Shown in pieces: positions 11,801 through 26,800 of a stretch of 64,000 bases of DNA. Position 1 is the stretch's first letter. Every line of letters begins with the position of its first letter. The stretch is from Marthasterias glacialis (lineage: Eukaryota; Echinodermata; Asteroidea; Forcipulatida; Asteriidae): contig OU452225.1 in the NCBI GenBank assembly GCA_911728455.2, forward strand, positions 21,548,495 to 21,612,494, written 5' to 3'. A model generated the notes under the pieces. The model made no database searches. It had not been told where the DNA came from and was given only the letters and a program-made list of their open reading frames with translations. Made by a program: the position numbers and the translations under genes.

Positions 11801-14800
11801 TTAAGACCAATCTTAGCTTTGTAAAACCAAGCCATGCCATTCATCATAAAGGGACTGTCACTGTGTGTCAGGAACAAAATCACTCTGTACTACTAGACAA
11901 ATAGGAATATTTTCAGAGAAAGAATTACCTCTCTTTTAACAGAAAATGATTACTTCTTTGAATGTTCAGACATGACAAAGTTTGTTGAGTTACCTCTAAT
12001 TTCTCTTCCAGTTCTTGTAGGAATTCTCCTTCACTGCTTACACTGGTTCTGAGATTGCTACTCTTAGCACACATCACAGCACGAGATAAGTACTCAATCC
12101 GCTGCTGTAAAATCATATCAGTGCTGCAAACAACAAGGTTACCATTAGTCTTAAGCCTGTCATCTTAATAGATAGGTTTCATGTAGTGTGTTTCACACAT
12201 TCATAAAATGTGCTAATGTTTAGAGATTCTAAATGCAGTTGTTATGCATTCTATCCTTTTCTGTCAACTATCAAAAGCTGTTCCAATCCAAACATACAGA
12301 CTTCAAACAACTAACAAGTTGATAGAAGTTAAGGATGGAATTCAATGAGGTTATTTATTTGAATTGCATGGCTAAACTCATTAACTGTTCAACCTCAAAC
12401 TTTTCACTATTGTCTCTCCGTCATGTAAATTAAAGTGTTTTGTTGTTGATCTATTATAATTGTACACTTTTTGTGCAGATAAAACAAAGATGTGGTTTGA
12501 ATCTTGCAACAATCCATTTCTGTCAGATGCATAAAAAGAATAAGAAGATAGTTGCCTAGATGTTTATTTGTGGGAGGTCTTGTCAAAATTATTCCAGGAC
12601 AGATAATCAGAAAACATTCTCATGTGGAATATTTGTAGGATCTCCATTGGATTCTTTTGCTATGATAGATATGTTTTACTTGCTGGATGAATCACAGCTC
12701 TCTCGAACATAGCCAGGCCATCTGTTGATGCATCCTGCTGAGCTTTCTGCGTTTGACTGGCTGATTAAATGTAGTATAAACAAACTTGCGGTTTGGAGCA
12801 AGCTGGAAGGTTTGGAGGTCATTGGTGTGTGGTGTAGCTACACCTGACCTTGAAACCTCATCCATGTGGAGATCCCCAGCTTGTTTTCAGTACACAATGA
12901 TCTAAGTCTCTGTGGATTATAAACAAATGGTCTCTGGAGGAAGCCAAGCACTCTGAACTTCTCCCATGGTTTCTCCAATAGTGCAATTTCAAACAAGGTG
13001 AATCAACAGTGGGTAAAAAACTCCTCCAGACTTTTTTTCCCGCTGGTTGTCTTGGACTAATTTTGACAAGGTCCCTAGGCATGATAAAATGATGGTGTGA
13101 GTTGAATCTTGCAACTATCAGTTCCTCACAGATGCACAAACAGAAAAGAAGTTAACTGATGAGTGGATGACTGTGGCAGTATTGAATGAGTTTGAAAGAC
13201 CTTCAAAAATATAACATTAAACTCCTCAACCAAATAAGGTCACTGTAAACCACTGTTTAGTTGGATACATTTACATATATTTCTTTTAATACAACATACT
13301 ATTTTCTTTAATATTGATAAAATGTTATCTGTATATTCCCAGCTGCCTGCAGGTTCTTGATTGGTTAGTATTACCTATATCTTTCAGCTAGTTTGAGTAG
13401 TATCCTAGCAGCAGCAGGATAGTTCCCTGTCTTCTCATGATACTTCCATAATAGATCCATCATGTGAAGATTATCAGATGAGTACAAGGCAGCACGCTTC
13501 ATATACTCTTCAACATACACAGATTGGATCTACACAAGGATAAATACAAAAACATTCCTTCATTTCAATTTTAAGTTCCAACTATTTTACAAAAAACTTT
13601 GAGATACATCAGGCAGGTCCCCTGTCTGCATTTTTCATGGTCATATAATACAAGCATTACAGTTAACATTCACTATTCAAACCATGGTAGCACTGCTTTT
13701 ACCCTTTCCTTACCATAGGTGACTTTAGTTCATCAAGACTACACATGCACAAACCTGAGCACCAAGGCCATTTGTTATAAAGCTGTAGTTTTGTCCATGT
13801 TCACCCTCCATATCTTTTCAATGATGGTAAAATAAATATGCTGTAATGCAATCCTTTTAAAATGATGTGGAAAGATGTAAAATGCCAATTCAGTAACCAG
13901 CGATTGTTTATGTCCAAAGAATCTGGTAACTAGAGGGTTCAATGAGTGTTTTAACCCCCCTCCCCCCACCCCACCACCCTACACCACACATTCCAAAGTG
14001 ACACAGCAGTAGTTGATGACATCATTTACATGGAGTGTAAACAACAATGCAACCAGCTCTTGATTGGGATCACCGTTATCCTATATCAGTATGTAACAAG
14101 TTGGTACATTTCATGCATATTTAGCCACGAATTCCAAACAGACATCAAGACTGTTTTTTAATCTGAAATCTTGAAACAAACTCTTTACCCAAACTCGTAT
14201 CAGGATCTTGAGTGATAAGACTTTAGAAGAAAAAAACTTTATGCTATTTACTTTAATTTGCACTATGAGAAGACATGTTACTATGACAAACAAACAAATT
14301 TGACACGCCTTAATTAAATTGACTTAGCATTTCAAACAAGATAACAATTAATTTGTTGCTGCTTTGCTTTCTTCATATTAATCTCATTTACCAATGACAT
14401 GTTGAATTTCTTTTTTATCATGGTGATATTCTTTCTCTCCTAGCATGACACATCACTAAAGTGTTGATATGATCTTACCTCAAGAAGACGGTCTTTGAGA
14501 CCCTTCTCCATTAACCAATCATACAGAGCAACATGGAATAATTCATCATCAGATGCTAAAGCTTTCTTCATCATCTCATCCATCTAAGTGTTAATAAGAA
14601 GCAATACAAGTTGTTCATTTAATATCATCCATCAATCAATCACGCTAAAGGCAGGGATGCTAACTCTGCTCCACAGCAGGAAAGCATTTTGCATAGAGTA
14701 AAATTATGAGCACACTGATTAATGAATATTCCCACTGAATCCAGTGTTACAGCTACAATACATTACTACTACATGTCTGGTCTACACATCTATTCTTTAT

Positions 14801-17800
14801 ATTAGCGTGTTTTTTTTCTTCAAATCCACATCTTTTCCATCCTTCATTTGGTAGCAAAACTGAGTAAGATCAGTAAAACAATTCAGAAAATGCTTGCTAA
14901 GAAATGCAACCACCATGTTTTGATCAATGCACAATGCACTGTTGACACACACACACACATATCGCGCACATGTTGTGAGGTAAATGGCCAAAAAATGGAC
15001 TAGTCTTCGTCATCTTGCATGCACTACAATACATGTATGACTTAAATGATGTCATATGCATAAAGTCTATTGCACAAAAAGAGTATATGGCAAACCACAA
15101 TTTTTTCAGTTTTTCTTTTATTCAAGAAAACAAAAGGAAGAGGAAATCAGCTGACCAGCTGAAAAGATGCATGACTGTAATAACTTCAATCTACTTACAT
15201 ATGTTTGAGACTCTTGGCTGGATAGTCTATTAGGATCAGTCTGAGGTGGAGGACCTGGATGTGTTGGTACTGCAGGAGATGTAGGATGTGTCTGACTCAA
15301 TAGTAATAACTCATCCAGAATATCTGTTATACATTTATAACATTCATACCTACAAATAAACATAGGCAACTGTATTCATCACAAATATCAAAACAATCCA
15401 ATAGAACATTCATAAAAAGGAAAATATCTTTATAACTTCAAAAGTAAAAACAACAATATGATTTGATGATGAATGATTTAGTCTGGTCCCTCACTGATGA
15501 TCCTGTATATTAATTCATTGCCTACAGAAGACACTTGCTGGTAGCACTACATGCCATCATTAGTGCAGTGGCAACATGTATTGCCAAGTTTGGAGTATAG
15601 ACCACAAGGCATACATGAGCATGGAACCACCTCAGAAATGGTTGCATATAGTGTTGCCACTGAATGTCTTCCCAAAGTGACTAAATAGTGTAAAGTTCGT
15701 TTTCTCAAACACAGTTGTAAATTCAGGTAACTGTTTTATGACAATGTGAAGCCCAAACTTGAGTTAGATTTCATCCAATGGATCTGAGATCCGACAATCC
15801 AACCAACATCAAACTCAAACTTACTCAGTCAAGAATACTTTATATTACTTATATGGCAATGCAATTAATTATGAATGAAGTTATAATGCATGACCAGGCA
15901 TGAGAATGGGTGACGATAAAAAAACAGGAAATCAATTTTGTTGGTACATTAATAATCGCGAATTGCACGGCGCAGATACCAGCTGAGTAAGAGGGGGTGG
16001 GGTAAAATTGTTTGCTGTGGGTACAATACCTTGATGCTGAGATGCAACTGGCTATTGAAAAAACAATCGGAAAAATCTAACGTAAAAAAATACATGTCCG
16101 GATTTTGGGCAACGTCCGGAAAGTGGGCAACGTGATGCCCGGTTGGCGCCGCACTCGGTGTGAGCCCCGCCGCTAGCGGTAGTGGGACCAGGGCCGAGTA
16201 AATGGGAGGAAAACACTCAATGAAAAAATGATGAAATTCTAACAACGCTAGATGTATCTTCTCTTAAAAAGCTCACAGTAATGATCTTCCAAGTTTGTAA
16301 TCCATGCATCGGTCACATTTATAAATTTGTAAAATTTGTCTTTACCTGTGATAAGCGTTGTGACCCATTCACCATTAAAATTTACTCTTCAAAAAATTGT
16401 GCTTTCATTGGAAAGTGTGTACTGACGGCTGGTGGAAGAGGCTAAAATAGAAATCGCGGCCGAATGTACACATTGTTGTCAGTAGACTTAGTAAAGTCTC
16501 CATACTTCTGCGTTCGCTGCATCAGCATCAAACGTATTGCAATCAACAGACGAGCCGTATCGTGAAAGAAGCAAGGAATGAGAGAAGTCTACTCATTTCG
16601 TCTTGCACGCGGGGGGCGGCCTGCCTAACCAACACCCCGCACGTACCACGGACGGTTATTTTTCACAAACGAGAGATGTCACGCACGTAGAGTACATTAT
16701 ACATTACGATTAACGTTTATAAGGTAACAATTTCTGATTTAAAAAGAGAGATTAGCAAAATACACATGTATACCCCCGAACCTCACCCCCAAATTTTATA
16801 TCAAATTCACATTGATCTCGAAGACCACAAATTTGAAAGGAAAAAAAACGGAATTCCGGTCTAAACCGGAAGATTCTCATGCCTGATGACAATCAATAAG
16901 CCTGACACCGTTCACCTGATGTCATCACATGGGATGAATCATTTTGGGTGTCAGTGTAACCATACAGTGCTTATTTTCAGGCAATGTGCAAGCAGTAAGA
17001 TATGTATCATTTCTTAATCTGCAAATTTGACTTCCCAAATATCAGACCCTGGGCAGACAATAGCTGTGTCTGACATCAGTGCAAGGGTCTATTGACCTAT
17101 TGCATGCAGGTCAAATGCAACGACCGTGCCAAACTCACCATTCTCGGAGTCAATAGGGATAGGTATATGTGTAAACGCTGCATCGTCTAAAATTCACATT
17201 ACACTTTACAACACACTAGGACATTGACTCCCAAAATAGTGCAATAAAGATTTTGTGATGAATACGTCAGGTGAATGGGGTCAATAGGAAGAATACTGAG
17301 TGACAATTGACCATGTTCTTACCGTGCAGTGAATGCCTGAAAACCTTGAACATCCTCTAATGGTTTACCATTCTTATAGTGATGCAAAGCTAAATTCTGT
17401 GGATCTCTCTTTTCAGCAGCCGACAGACTTAAATCAACAACTCCATCATAAAACCGTGCTGTCAAACAAAGTCATACATTGATTTGGCATAAGAACATTC
17501 TATATAATTAAATAAATTAAAACAATATTTTGAATGTTGACAAGGAGGTAAAAAAAGAGTATCATGTGAGTTTAAACAATTTAGGGAACCTTGGGTTCTC
17601 TTGTACATCACTTTGAGTGAAGAAAACAGAATCTTGCCTTTTCAAGGCCGGTTTCTCCTCGCTGCGTTTTCACTGTGTACGCAACGTGTGGACCCATTTC
17701 GCACAGTCCACAGTGTGTAAATGGAAGCATAGTGCGTAATCACACTGGGCTTCCGCGTCTGAGCTTTTTTTTTAAATGAAAAAGAGGTCGTACACACTAA

Positions 17801-20800
17801 TTGCATGCGTAGTCGGACAAATTGAAATATGTTAACATTTGTCAGATGCGTATACACGCAGTGTCAGTGAATGAATGATGGCAAAACTTTGAGAAGATGA
17901 AAAGCTTATCAAAGCCAGCCGCAGTAATGACAAAAGGTGAATTTCCTCGATTCCATCCATTTTCTTTAATCAATCAATGATACAGGAAAAGAATCAGTGC
18001 AATGCACACATATGCATATGATTTTTCAAAGAATGTATGAACACATATTAACATGTGCGTTTCCGCACACGAATGCAAAATTAATGCATATCTATTTGTT
18101 ATTTTGATGAAGTATGAACGTTAAATCTACATTCACATTGTCGGATACGCGTGCGTAGTCACAGCAAGTATGAACCGCCCATAACACTCACGAGTACAGA
18201 TTGCTAGCAGCAGTCTGTAGATAACATTTTCATTTTATAATTTAGGGGAAAAATCAATAAGTACTGATCACAAACATCCTGATTTGTTTTGTTTTGAATA
18301 GTTGAACAGCTTGCACATACACACAGCTTGCACTAGCAGGCTAAAATGTTCGCATATATATTTTTGATCGTTTGGAGAATTGATCAGTAATATATGCCAC
18401 ATCCAACATTACACATACAAGAGATGACACAGATCTTACAACTATAAGAAAGCATTCAGCATCTACACCCATGATGCTGTCTGCACCCTAGCTACACTGA
18501 CGATGTGTGTGACTTATAACTAGGTGCAGCATGACTTACATAACTAGGTGGCATACTTCATAGACTTCTGTTAGTACTGATTACAACCAAAGATTATAGA
18601 GCGCCGAAGGCGCAATATGGGGAACTCTGGCTCAAATGTGAAATCTCACTGGACGCCATTTCGGCAAGTGACTCTATTGATACAACAATATATACGTGCA
18701 GGCCAGTGTAGACAATGACCATTGCTATCAATGGGAAACAAAGCATTCACTTGCCGAAATGGCTCCCATGCGTATTTCACTTTCCAACAATAGATAAAAG
18801 CCCATTTCCCCATCTTGCGCCTTCGGTGCTCTATAATCTTTGATTACAACCCAGTACTAAGTTTGATTTACCAATAGCTCATACTCACCTTGATGATATT
18901 CAATGCATACTGCTGAAAGAATCAACTTCTGACTGATTGTCTTGAATAACTGCAATGTAAAAAATGGACCACAATGTAGAGTGTTACACAGGATTCCTTG
19001 TCCACACTTCTTGTGACAGCTAGCTATGTAGGATTTCTAAACTTGATTAAAGCCAAGGTTATATTTTATATCAATAAGATACATGACATCAATTAGATTC
19101 ATCGCATTTCAAATGGAGATTTGTTTCTGACATTTCAAATTGACATCTGTTTCTAAATAAGCCTCAACTTGATTTTATAGTTTCTTCAAACTGGTATGCC
19201 TATTTATTTCAGTCAACATAAAAAAAAGAAAGACTAGCAATCATAGGCAATTAAAAGACTTGTTAAGAAGAGAGATCAAGTTATAGATGACAGGTTTGTG
19301 GTAATAAACACCATTGGGGAATTCCAGATTACAGCAGAGAAGCTGAGAGTGTCCATAAATTTATCATACTGGTCATCTGTGGCATGGCGGCCATCTTAAA
19401 AAATAAATACATATTTAAATAGTATCAATTTTTAGATTACTTGTTTTAGCCTATCCAAGGAGTTCTTCAGCATATTTGTTTTTCCAATTTCTATATATCA
19501 TGTGTGTCTTTACTGATTGCATTTGTGTGACGGCAATTATTATTACATTAACTTATTTGACCTTCTGTTTTTATTGATAAGTTGTTATATGATGTTCATT
19601 GTGGATATTTACAAATATCCCAGCCATGCATAGTCAGCAATGAACAATTTGTACAAGTTGCTACCATATGGCAATATGACATGAACTGTTGTTATTTTAC
19701 CTGCAATGATTCTTGGAGCATTGAATGTCTATTAGATTGTGTCTCTGCTTGCTGAGCACCTTTAACTAATTCATTTGCCTGGAAGTTAACAATAACAACA
19801 ATCATTAACATTCCATAATGGCAAACATTCAAACAATGTATCATGCTTTAGAATGATCTTCAATTAGAATGCAAATGTGATATCAATATAGTATACAAAT
19901 ATTGAGTGGCTCAGAGTGCAATGGAAGGAATATTATCGCAAGATAAAATTTGGACATTTCACTCGGGTTCACCCCATGAAATGGAGCAGTCCAAACTTTT
20001 GGGAGCTATACATATTCCTCCCATTTCACGAATTAAAGCCACTCAATATGTTTTACATAACTGACATAGATACTTGTCATTTGAATTTTTTTCAGTCAAT
20101 AAACACAAACTCAAAACGAACATGGTTCATCGTCACCCCACCATACTCTGAAATTCTAAAACCCCTTCTATCTAAAGAACCTGGATGAATCCACATAGAC
20201 ATCAACCTAGTGACACAGACGCGCTAGAACAGTACAATACGCTGGTTGTGATAATATTGCAACCTTTGCACAGGAGGTGCTCCTTTGCTTTAGCAGCTGC
20301 GCTCTACTGCCCAACAACATTGGGAACAAGGATGATCCTAACTGTTGAATGGGAAATACTATTCCCCAAGGACGAACAGGACTTTTTTATCGCCAATGCA
20401 GATGGTAGTAATAGTGAATGTGACATTATGAAAGTTCCACCAATCAAATGACAAGGATCTGTATGTCAGTTACATAATTCAAAATAACTGAGATTAAAAC
20501 CAAACAAATTACAAGGCCAGTTAATTGTCCAAACAATTGCTCAATTATTCACACTATTCATTGTACCAATGACCTATGACCTTGTGATGTCATACCTTTG
20601 AGCACACAGCATCTTCTTGACTGTATATAGATGGGCAGATTTCCCGTAGATTGGCACTTATTGCATCAGTAGTAGCATTGTCTCCAATATAGTGATTGAT
20701 CAGTGATGTTATCAACATATCACAAACCTGTTTAGCAACAAAAATGAGGTTACATGCAAACTTCAATATCATATGGTTCCATTAGCTAGGGCACAACATT

Positions 20801-23800
20801 GTTAGAGTTCAATGTCTACATAGAGTCTGATACCACCTTACCATTGGTGATTTGATTTCATATTGATAACTCTCTTTCAGCCTAGGTACTGTACATGCTG
20901 GAAAAAAGTAATTGTTTAGAAATGAAAGACACTTGTTCTGTTTAGCTTTGGATTACCTCTTCACTTTACAAGTGGAAAACATTTCTACACTAAATCTTTG
21001 AAAAAAATTAAAACGATGTAAAAATTCAGAGGGTTACCTTTTTTGAGCTATTAAAAAATCTCATGTTGTGAAGGTGCCACTATACAATTGTATCTTACTT
21101 TAAAAAGTTTTTTTTTGTTACTGCAATACTTGATGATTTATACAGACTACAGTGCATGCAAAATTCTTAATATCATTACTCTATGGATGATAACATTGAT
21201 ATCAAATACCATAACTTACCTCCTTGCCATTAATGATAAGATCTCTCAACGTCATCTGCTTTAACTTGTTTTGAATCTCCTAATATTCAATTAATCATAA
21301 CATTACAACATTTCAATAATTCCATAAACTACATTGGAATAACAAAGTATCAATAAACTACAGCTGCAGTGTTTCTTGAGTCCTTCCAAATAGGGGTTTA
21401 GCAATTGCAACATGTCATATTGCAATGTACTCAATATTACTTGTCATATTATGACTAATGGACAAGATGTAAATAGTCTATACTGTGATGCACAAAACTA
21501 GATTCTAGAAAATCACAACTGACCCCAAAATATTGTGTTAGAATACTTATAGTTTGGTATGGAAAGAAATGATAAATGGCTTCATATCTGTACATGATTC
21601 ATAATGTGCCAAATTTGAAGATTTTTGACCCATATGTTGGTTTCTGGCACGACTGACTATAAGATATGAATGTACCTGTGGTAATGCTGCAGCTAGAGCA
21701 TGGAACTGATGATAGCATAGTAGTTTGAGTAGAGCCAACACTTCACAGCTTGTCTTGACTAACTGATGGAAACTCTGCAAAGCTTTCTTCTCAACATTCT
21801 CAGCATCACCTAGATGCAACATCAATGGGATTGATTGTTATACTGTATCATGGTGGACAGAGCATAATGATCAAAAACTCAAAACTCATCACTGGTTCTC
21901 CCCATCACATGTTTATTGAGTGTCATCCCAGCCTAGTTTCCTTACCATGTTAAGTTTTAAATCTCACTGTATCAGGTTTTTTAAAGTGACTCATATTCGA
22001 AGCTATGCTCAATTTCAGAAAGCTTTCAAGACAAATAAGTATCTAAAGTGTAATGTGTAACATAATAATTCCACAGTGCGAGGTATTCTGTCTTTGATTA
22101 AATGGAGAAGACCCATTCAGCCAGGTGACGCTCAATGCAGCTCCCATTTGAATTTGAATTACTAAGCAACATTCTGCATCACACTGGGCTTGTCTTTGAG
22201 ACAAACATACCAAAACAAAATTATCACTAGCTTAACAAACAAATACTATACACCTTTAATTATTGATCTTTAACTTAAGACATCTTTGTCCTAAAAAACT
22301 GTTGGCTGCAATTTTAGTTTAAAAATGAGATAATTTGTTGATGTTGTGACTTGTTTACCTTGTTGCATTTGGTTTTGTTCTCGTTGCAGCTGTCCCATTG
22401 GTCGTCCTATTAATGAATCGGGTCTCACAAAACTTAGCATCCCAGTAGATATGACACTACAAAAATACAATCATAACATACCAAATAAATTAAACAAAAT
22501 CAATATCAAAGCTTCAATCTTATAAATATAGATGAAGGCATTTTATCATAGTACAGCCATCTTGTATTCTTCTATTCTAATCAATGTATATCCAAACTGA
22601 GGCTGGATAGAAAACAAGATCTGACCCTCTTTTGAGTGCTATGAGAATCAGTATTCCTCAGTGTTTATACAAAAAGGAAACACAACAGAGATAGTAACAG
22701 CATGATGAAGGTTTGGGATTTCAACTTATTGCTTCTTTTTGTACAATGACCCTGAATCTTATAAACAGCGCCATCTAGCAGAATCGTTGCAAGTAATCCT
22801 GAGTGGCATTAACTGGAATAATACTGACATTGAGCCAAGAGCTCCACAAACAAGAACTTTTCCTTAAGATATTGCACTATTTGTGTGAAGTGGAAATAAC
22901 TGTTTCATGGAATTGAATTGAACTGAAATGTTTTTAGACTTCATTGACCACATATCAAACCTAACGTTCACCAGAGGATTCATGAAAATCAATAATACAT
23001 CAGAGAAATTACCCAGATATATCTGAATTTCCCTCCAGGAAGCACAATAGTCTCATTACTGCTAAAGCCAAATGCATAGCATGATAACTTTAAACTAAGC
23101 TTTGCCATAGTATCCTCATTACATCTGTCTTACCTTGCAGCTACTGCTGTATACTGTGAGTTCTGATCTAAGAATTCCTTCAATGCTTTCAATTCATCCA
23201 GGACCCAGCATAACTCATTATTATCAAAGTTAGTCACCAGCTGAATTCATATACAGGATTGGAAGGAAAGTCAAGACATTTCAAATATTAACACAAGTAC
23301 TAAAGAAGTATATATTACTTGTCACATAATATGCCTTATTTCTTGTTTAATAAGCAATATCAATTCTAAACTCATTTATAAAACCAACTGTAAAACTTAA
23401 CTTATCAAGTTTAACAGTAATATCTGCATTGCTGTGACATATATAAAACAAAAAACTAAAAACATTAAGACCAAGCTGTCAGCCACAAGTCCTGCACATT
23501 CACTTCATTTGACTTTCATCTTATTAAAAGAGGAAATGTAACAGATTAGATTTCGATTATCACTTTCATTCTGGCCATTTTAATGCATTTTCTAAATGTT
23601 TGTTAACATGATACTTTAAACTATCCTGATCACAATAGAGCAATTGAAGGAAGTACATCAATATCATTAGAAAGGTGCCACCTGCAATAGACAGATCCAT
23701 TAAGCCCCGCTACCTTGCGTGTTGACCAATCATAGCCTTGGCTACGCCACCGAAAGTTCGACGAAAGTCCAACACGATAAAATCCTATTGGAAATGCAAA

Positions 23801-26800
23801 CATGTGTGCGTGTACTTATAGCATGCCGTGTCATGTCGTGCAGTGTGGCATTGAAGAGACGTACATTGTGCTGCCCACGTGTACAGTGGTGATGTAGCCA
23901 ATGCTGTAATCAGTCAATATGTCAGGGGGCGGGGCTTAATAGATCGGTCTATTACAGAAATAGAAAACATCTCATTAATTTACACAATGTAAATACTTAA
24001 TATGTGTACAATGATTGTGAGTATTAATGTATACCAGCTGCAGATCTTCTTAAACTTTCTTATTACCAAACTATAGTGTACAAGACATCATTGTAGAAGA
24101 ATGTCTTACCAAGGTACTTTGAGATCCATATCCAACAGATGGAGCCTGTACTGCAACAAGTGATTCCCAAAGAGGTCTGTGTGTTTCAAACATGAAGGTA
24201 TTGAGTCAATGTACTGTGTAACAATCAGTCTGTCAAACCATTTCAACTCACTGTTGACAAGTTTAACAAACACTTTATGTTCTTTTGTCGTGACAAAGAT
24301 TACTTTAATGTTTGAGACTAAAGAAATTAACAAAAATTGACCTTAAATTACCTGGCACCAGTCACAACAATATAAACAGCATGCCATTTTGGCTGGTAAC
24401 TTATTTCCACTGGGCAAGAGTTTTCTGTAACTGAGCAATTTGTTTGCACTTGACATGGTACTATGTATTGAATACCCTAAGCATGCACAACTATAGCCAA
24501 TGGGAGACTTTTGAGACGTTAGCGGGCGCCCCAGTAACTGGTCCTTTTCTATTGCTCTCATAATAGAAAAGGACCGGTTACTGGGGTGCCCGCCAACGTC
24601 TCAAAAGTCTCCCATTTCTGTATTGCATGATAAATCACGGCCATAAGTCTTTGTTTCATAGTTTACATGAGGAATCTGTTTTAGACCAGATGAATTTCAG
24701 CACTAGTGGGCTAGCTACCACTGTGTCAATAATGAGCTGCAGGCTATTCTTTTATCACAAATATGTCTCTTTAGTAACATCAACACGGCCAATCCCAAAT
24801 TCATTTTGCTAGTCATTGTAAAAATATTTTCCCTCACCTCGTTATTCTGCCAAAATAAAGACACAGACCCTTAAACTTTCCTGAGAATTCCACATCATTA
24901 GAGCTATGTATTTGCCCTGGTTGATTGGTAGCCTGGACTCCACCAGTGTTTGGTAGTGGAGTAGAGGCTATGGTGGGCTGCAAACCTACAGGAATCACAA
25001 TTCAAACAAAAAATGATAGAGTGGGATTGCATAACAGCACCTGGATACTGATACTGCTTCAATAATAAAATGACCCATCTAACCATCAAAGGTATCAACT
25101 GTAATCAGAAGTTCAATAAAATATTCTAGCAGTTTGGCTTTTATTGTCCATCAATTCTTGGATTCCTTTTCTTCAATTTAATTCTTATGGTAATAACAAA
25201 CTCTTATTCACTCACTAAAATTTGGAATCTCTCTTATAATCAGTTACATCAATCTCATAAAATGACAAGGTACAGTTTCATTGCTTCCTGTTATAACTTG
25301 ACATAAAATGGCATCATTGTGATGTATGTCTGAAAGGTAGAATTGAACAAATGAAGTAAGTGACTCATGACTTCTTTGATTGTAAATGAAATGTGTACCT
25401 GATCCAGAAGGAATTGCAGCATATTGACCATCAGATCTCTGCCCAGTAACAGGTGATGTACTCCCTATTAATACAATCAATACTAATCAACTTACAGATT
25501 TGGACTGTGCCAATATTCACTTCAACATTATTAGGATTAGACTTCTTTACGATCATTCCCTGCTGGGTCTTCCCACTCGGTCTGACAATATAACACACAT
25601 AAAGACCACAAATACCACTGAGGGTAAACACTTGTAGACAATTTGACTGGGAAGAAGATGGGCTGTTACTTTGCCCTAAAAAATGATGCATACCTTGCCC
25701 AATTGAGGATACTGTGCCCAATTGAGGATACTAGCCAACTGGATTATGTTTCTTACCAAATAGGTTAGATGGTGTATTTGGGATGTGAGTTCCATACAAT
25801 TTCAATGTAGCTGCTCCACCATATTGAAAGAATGCTTGCGTAGCCCAACGAGTAACTTGAACATCACTTGATGCTCTTGAGCATGCTAAGATGAGACAGG
25901 TTGCACACGCTTGATCCTCCTGAAAATTCAACAACAAAAAATTTATTTACAATGCAATAAAAAATATAAATTTAAGTGTTTGTAAAAACAAACACATAGG
26001 TTTTAGGGTGGACAAAAAGAAAAGAATCACTGGTCAGTCAACACAAAGAACTAATGTCATATTCTACACACAAAATGGTCAGAAACCTTATAATAATTTT
26101 GAATAAACACACATACTTGAACTTCCAGTTTTTAACCGGAAAACGAAGTCAAATAGTGTCATGGATAAAATAAAAATGTTTAATGGTTATTTCCCTCAAA
26201 AGTACACAAAAGTGATAATCATATCATTTGTAGTTTAGGAGATGTGAATTTGTGTACATGATAAACTTATAATTGATGTAATTTGAGCATCGATATTATG
26301 TGGAGGTCATCGTGTAATCCCTGATCCCAGACCATTGTCCTTTTGTTACAAGATGGGATTACGAGACACCAAGAGGCTTCCACTATTGTTCATTCATTGT
26401 ATTTCGGCTCAATGGAAGTAAATCAGAGTGAACTAGGGATCCCGCCTTGGTCAACAATCCATGGCCACAAGTTCATGGCCAAGGTTTTGCAGTTTGTTTG
26501 CCTGAATTTGACATTTTCTCCATAGAGAAAACAAAAAACGTGGTGCTATAAAGATAATCTTTGTTATCTTGGTTGTCAAGTCAAGGTTTCTTTGTGCCAG
26601 CGGTACTTTTAAAAATGATACCGGCAATTCCAAGAAAATAATCCCGTCAGGCTGGACGAGAAAAAATGGAAGATTCCCAGCGGTAACTGGTTAAGTATAA
26701 AACTATCTACCAACAAAAAATCTCGACAAAAACAAAAGGCGTTTTGGCTGTAGGGCCGAAACCCCTAATAATGTCATCACTGGTCATCTCTCCATGAAAT

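Larger units (their letters stand above)
5842..25675 (-). other. NUP155: NUP155 linker and C-terminal alpha-solenoid (exons 14-35)
   Basis: Exons 14-16 encode a variable Ser/Pro/Gly/Gln-rich linker (residues about 597-685) ending in the conserved [15 protein letters not shown]. Exons 17-35 encode helical repeat segments, including [138 protein letters not shown] and the C-terminal [16 protein letters not shown]. The order is collinear with vertebrate Nup155 and no segment appears missing. A proline-rich insert ([13 protein letters not shown]) in exon 26 matches a similar loop of the vertebrate protein. Confidence 0.93.

Noticed and set aside
11089..11806. CRISPR-like regular repeats
   Set aside because: The units are contiguous 80-bp repeats with no unique spacers, in an animal intron.
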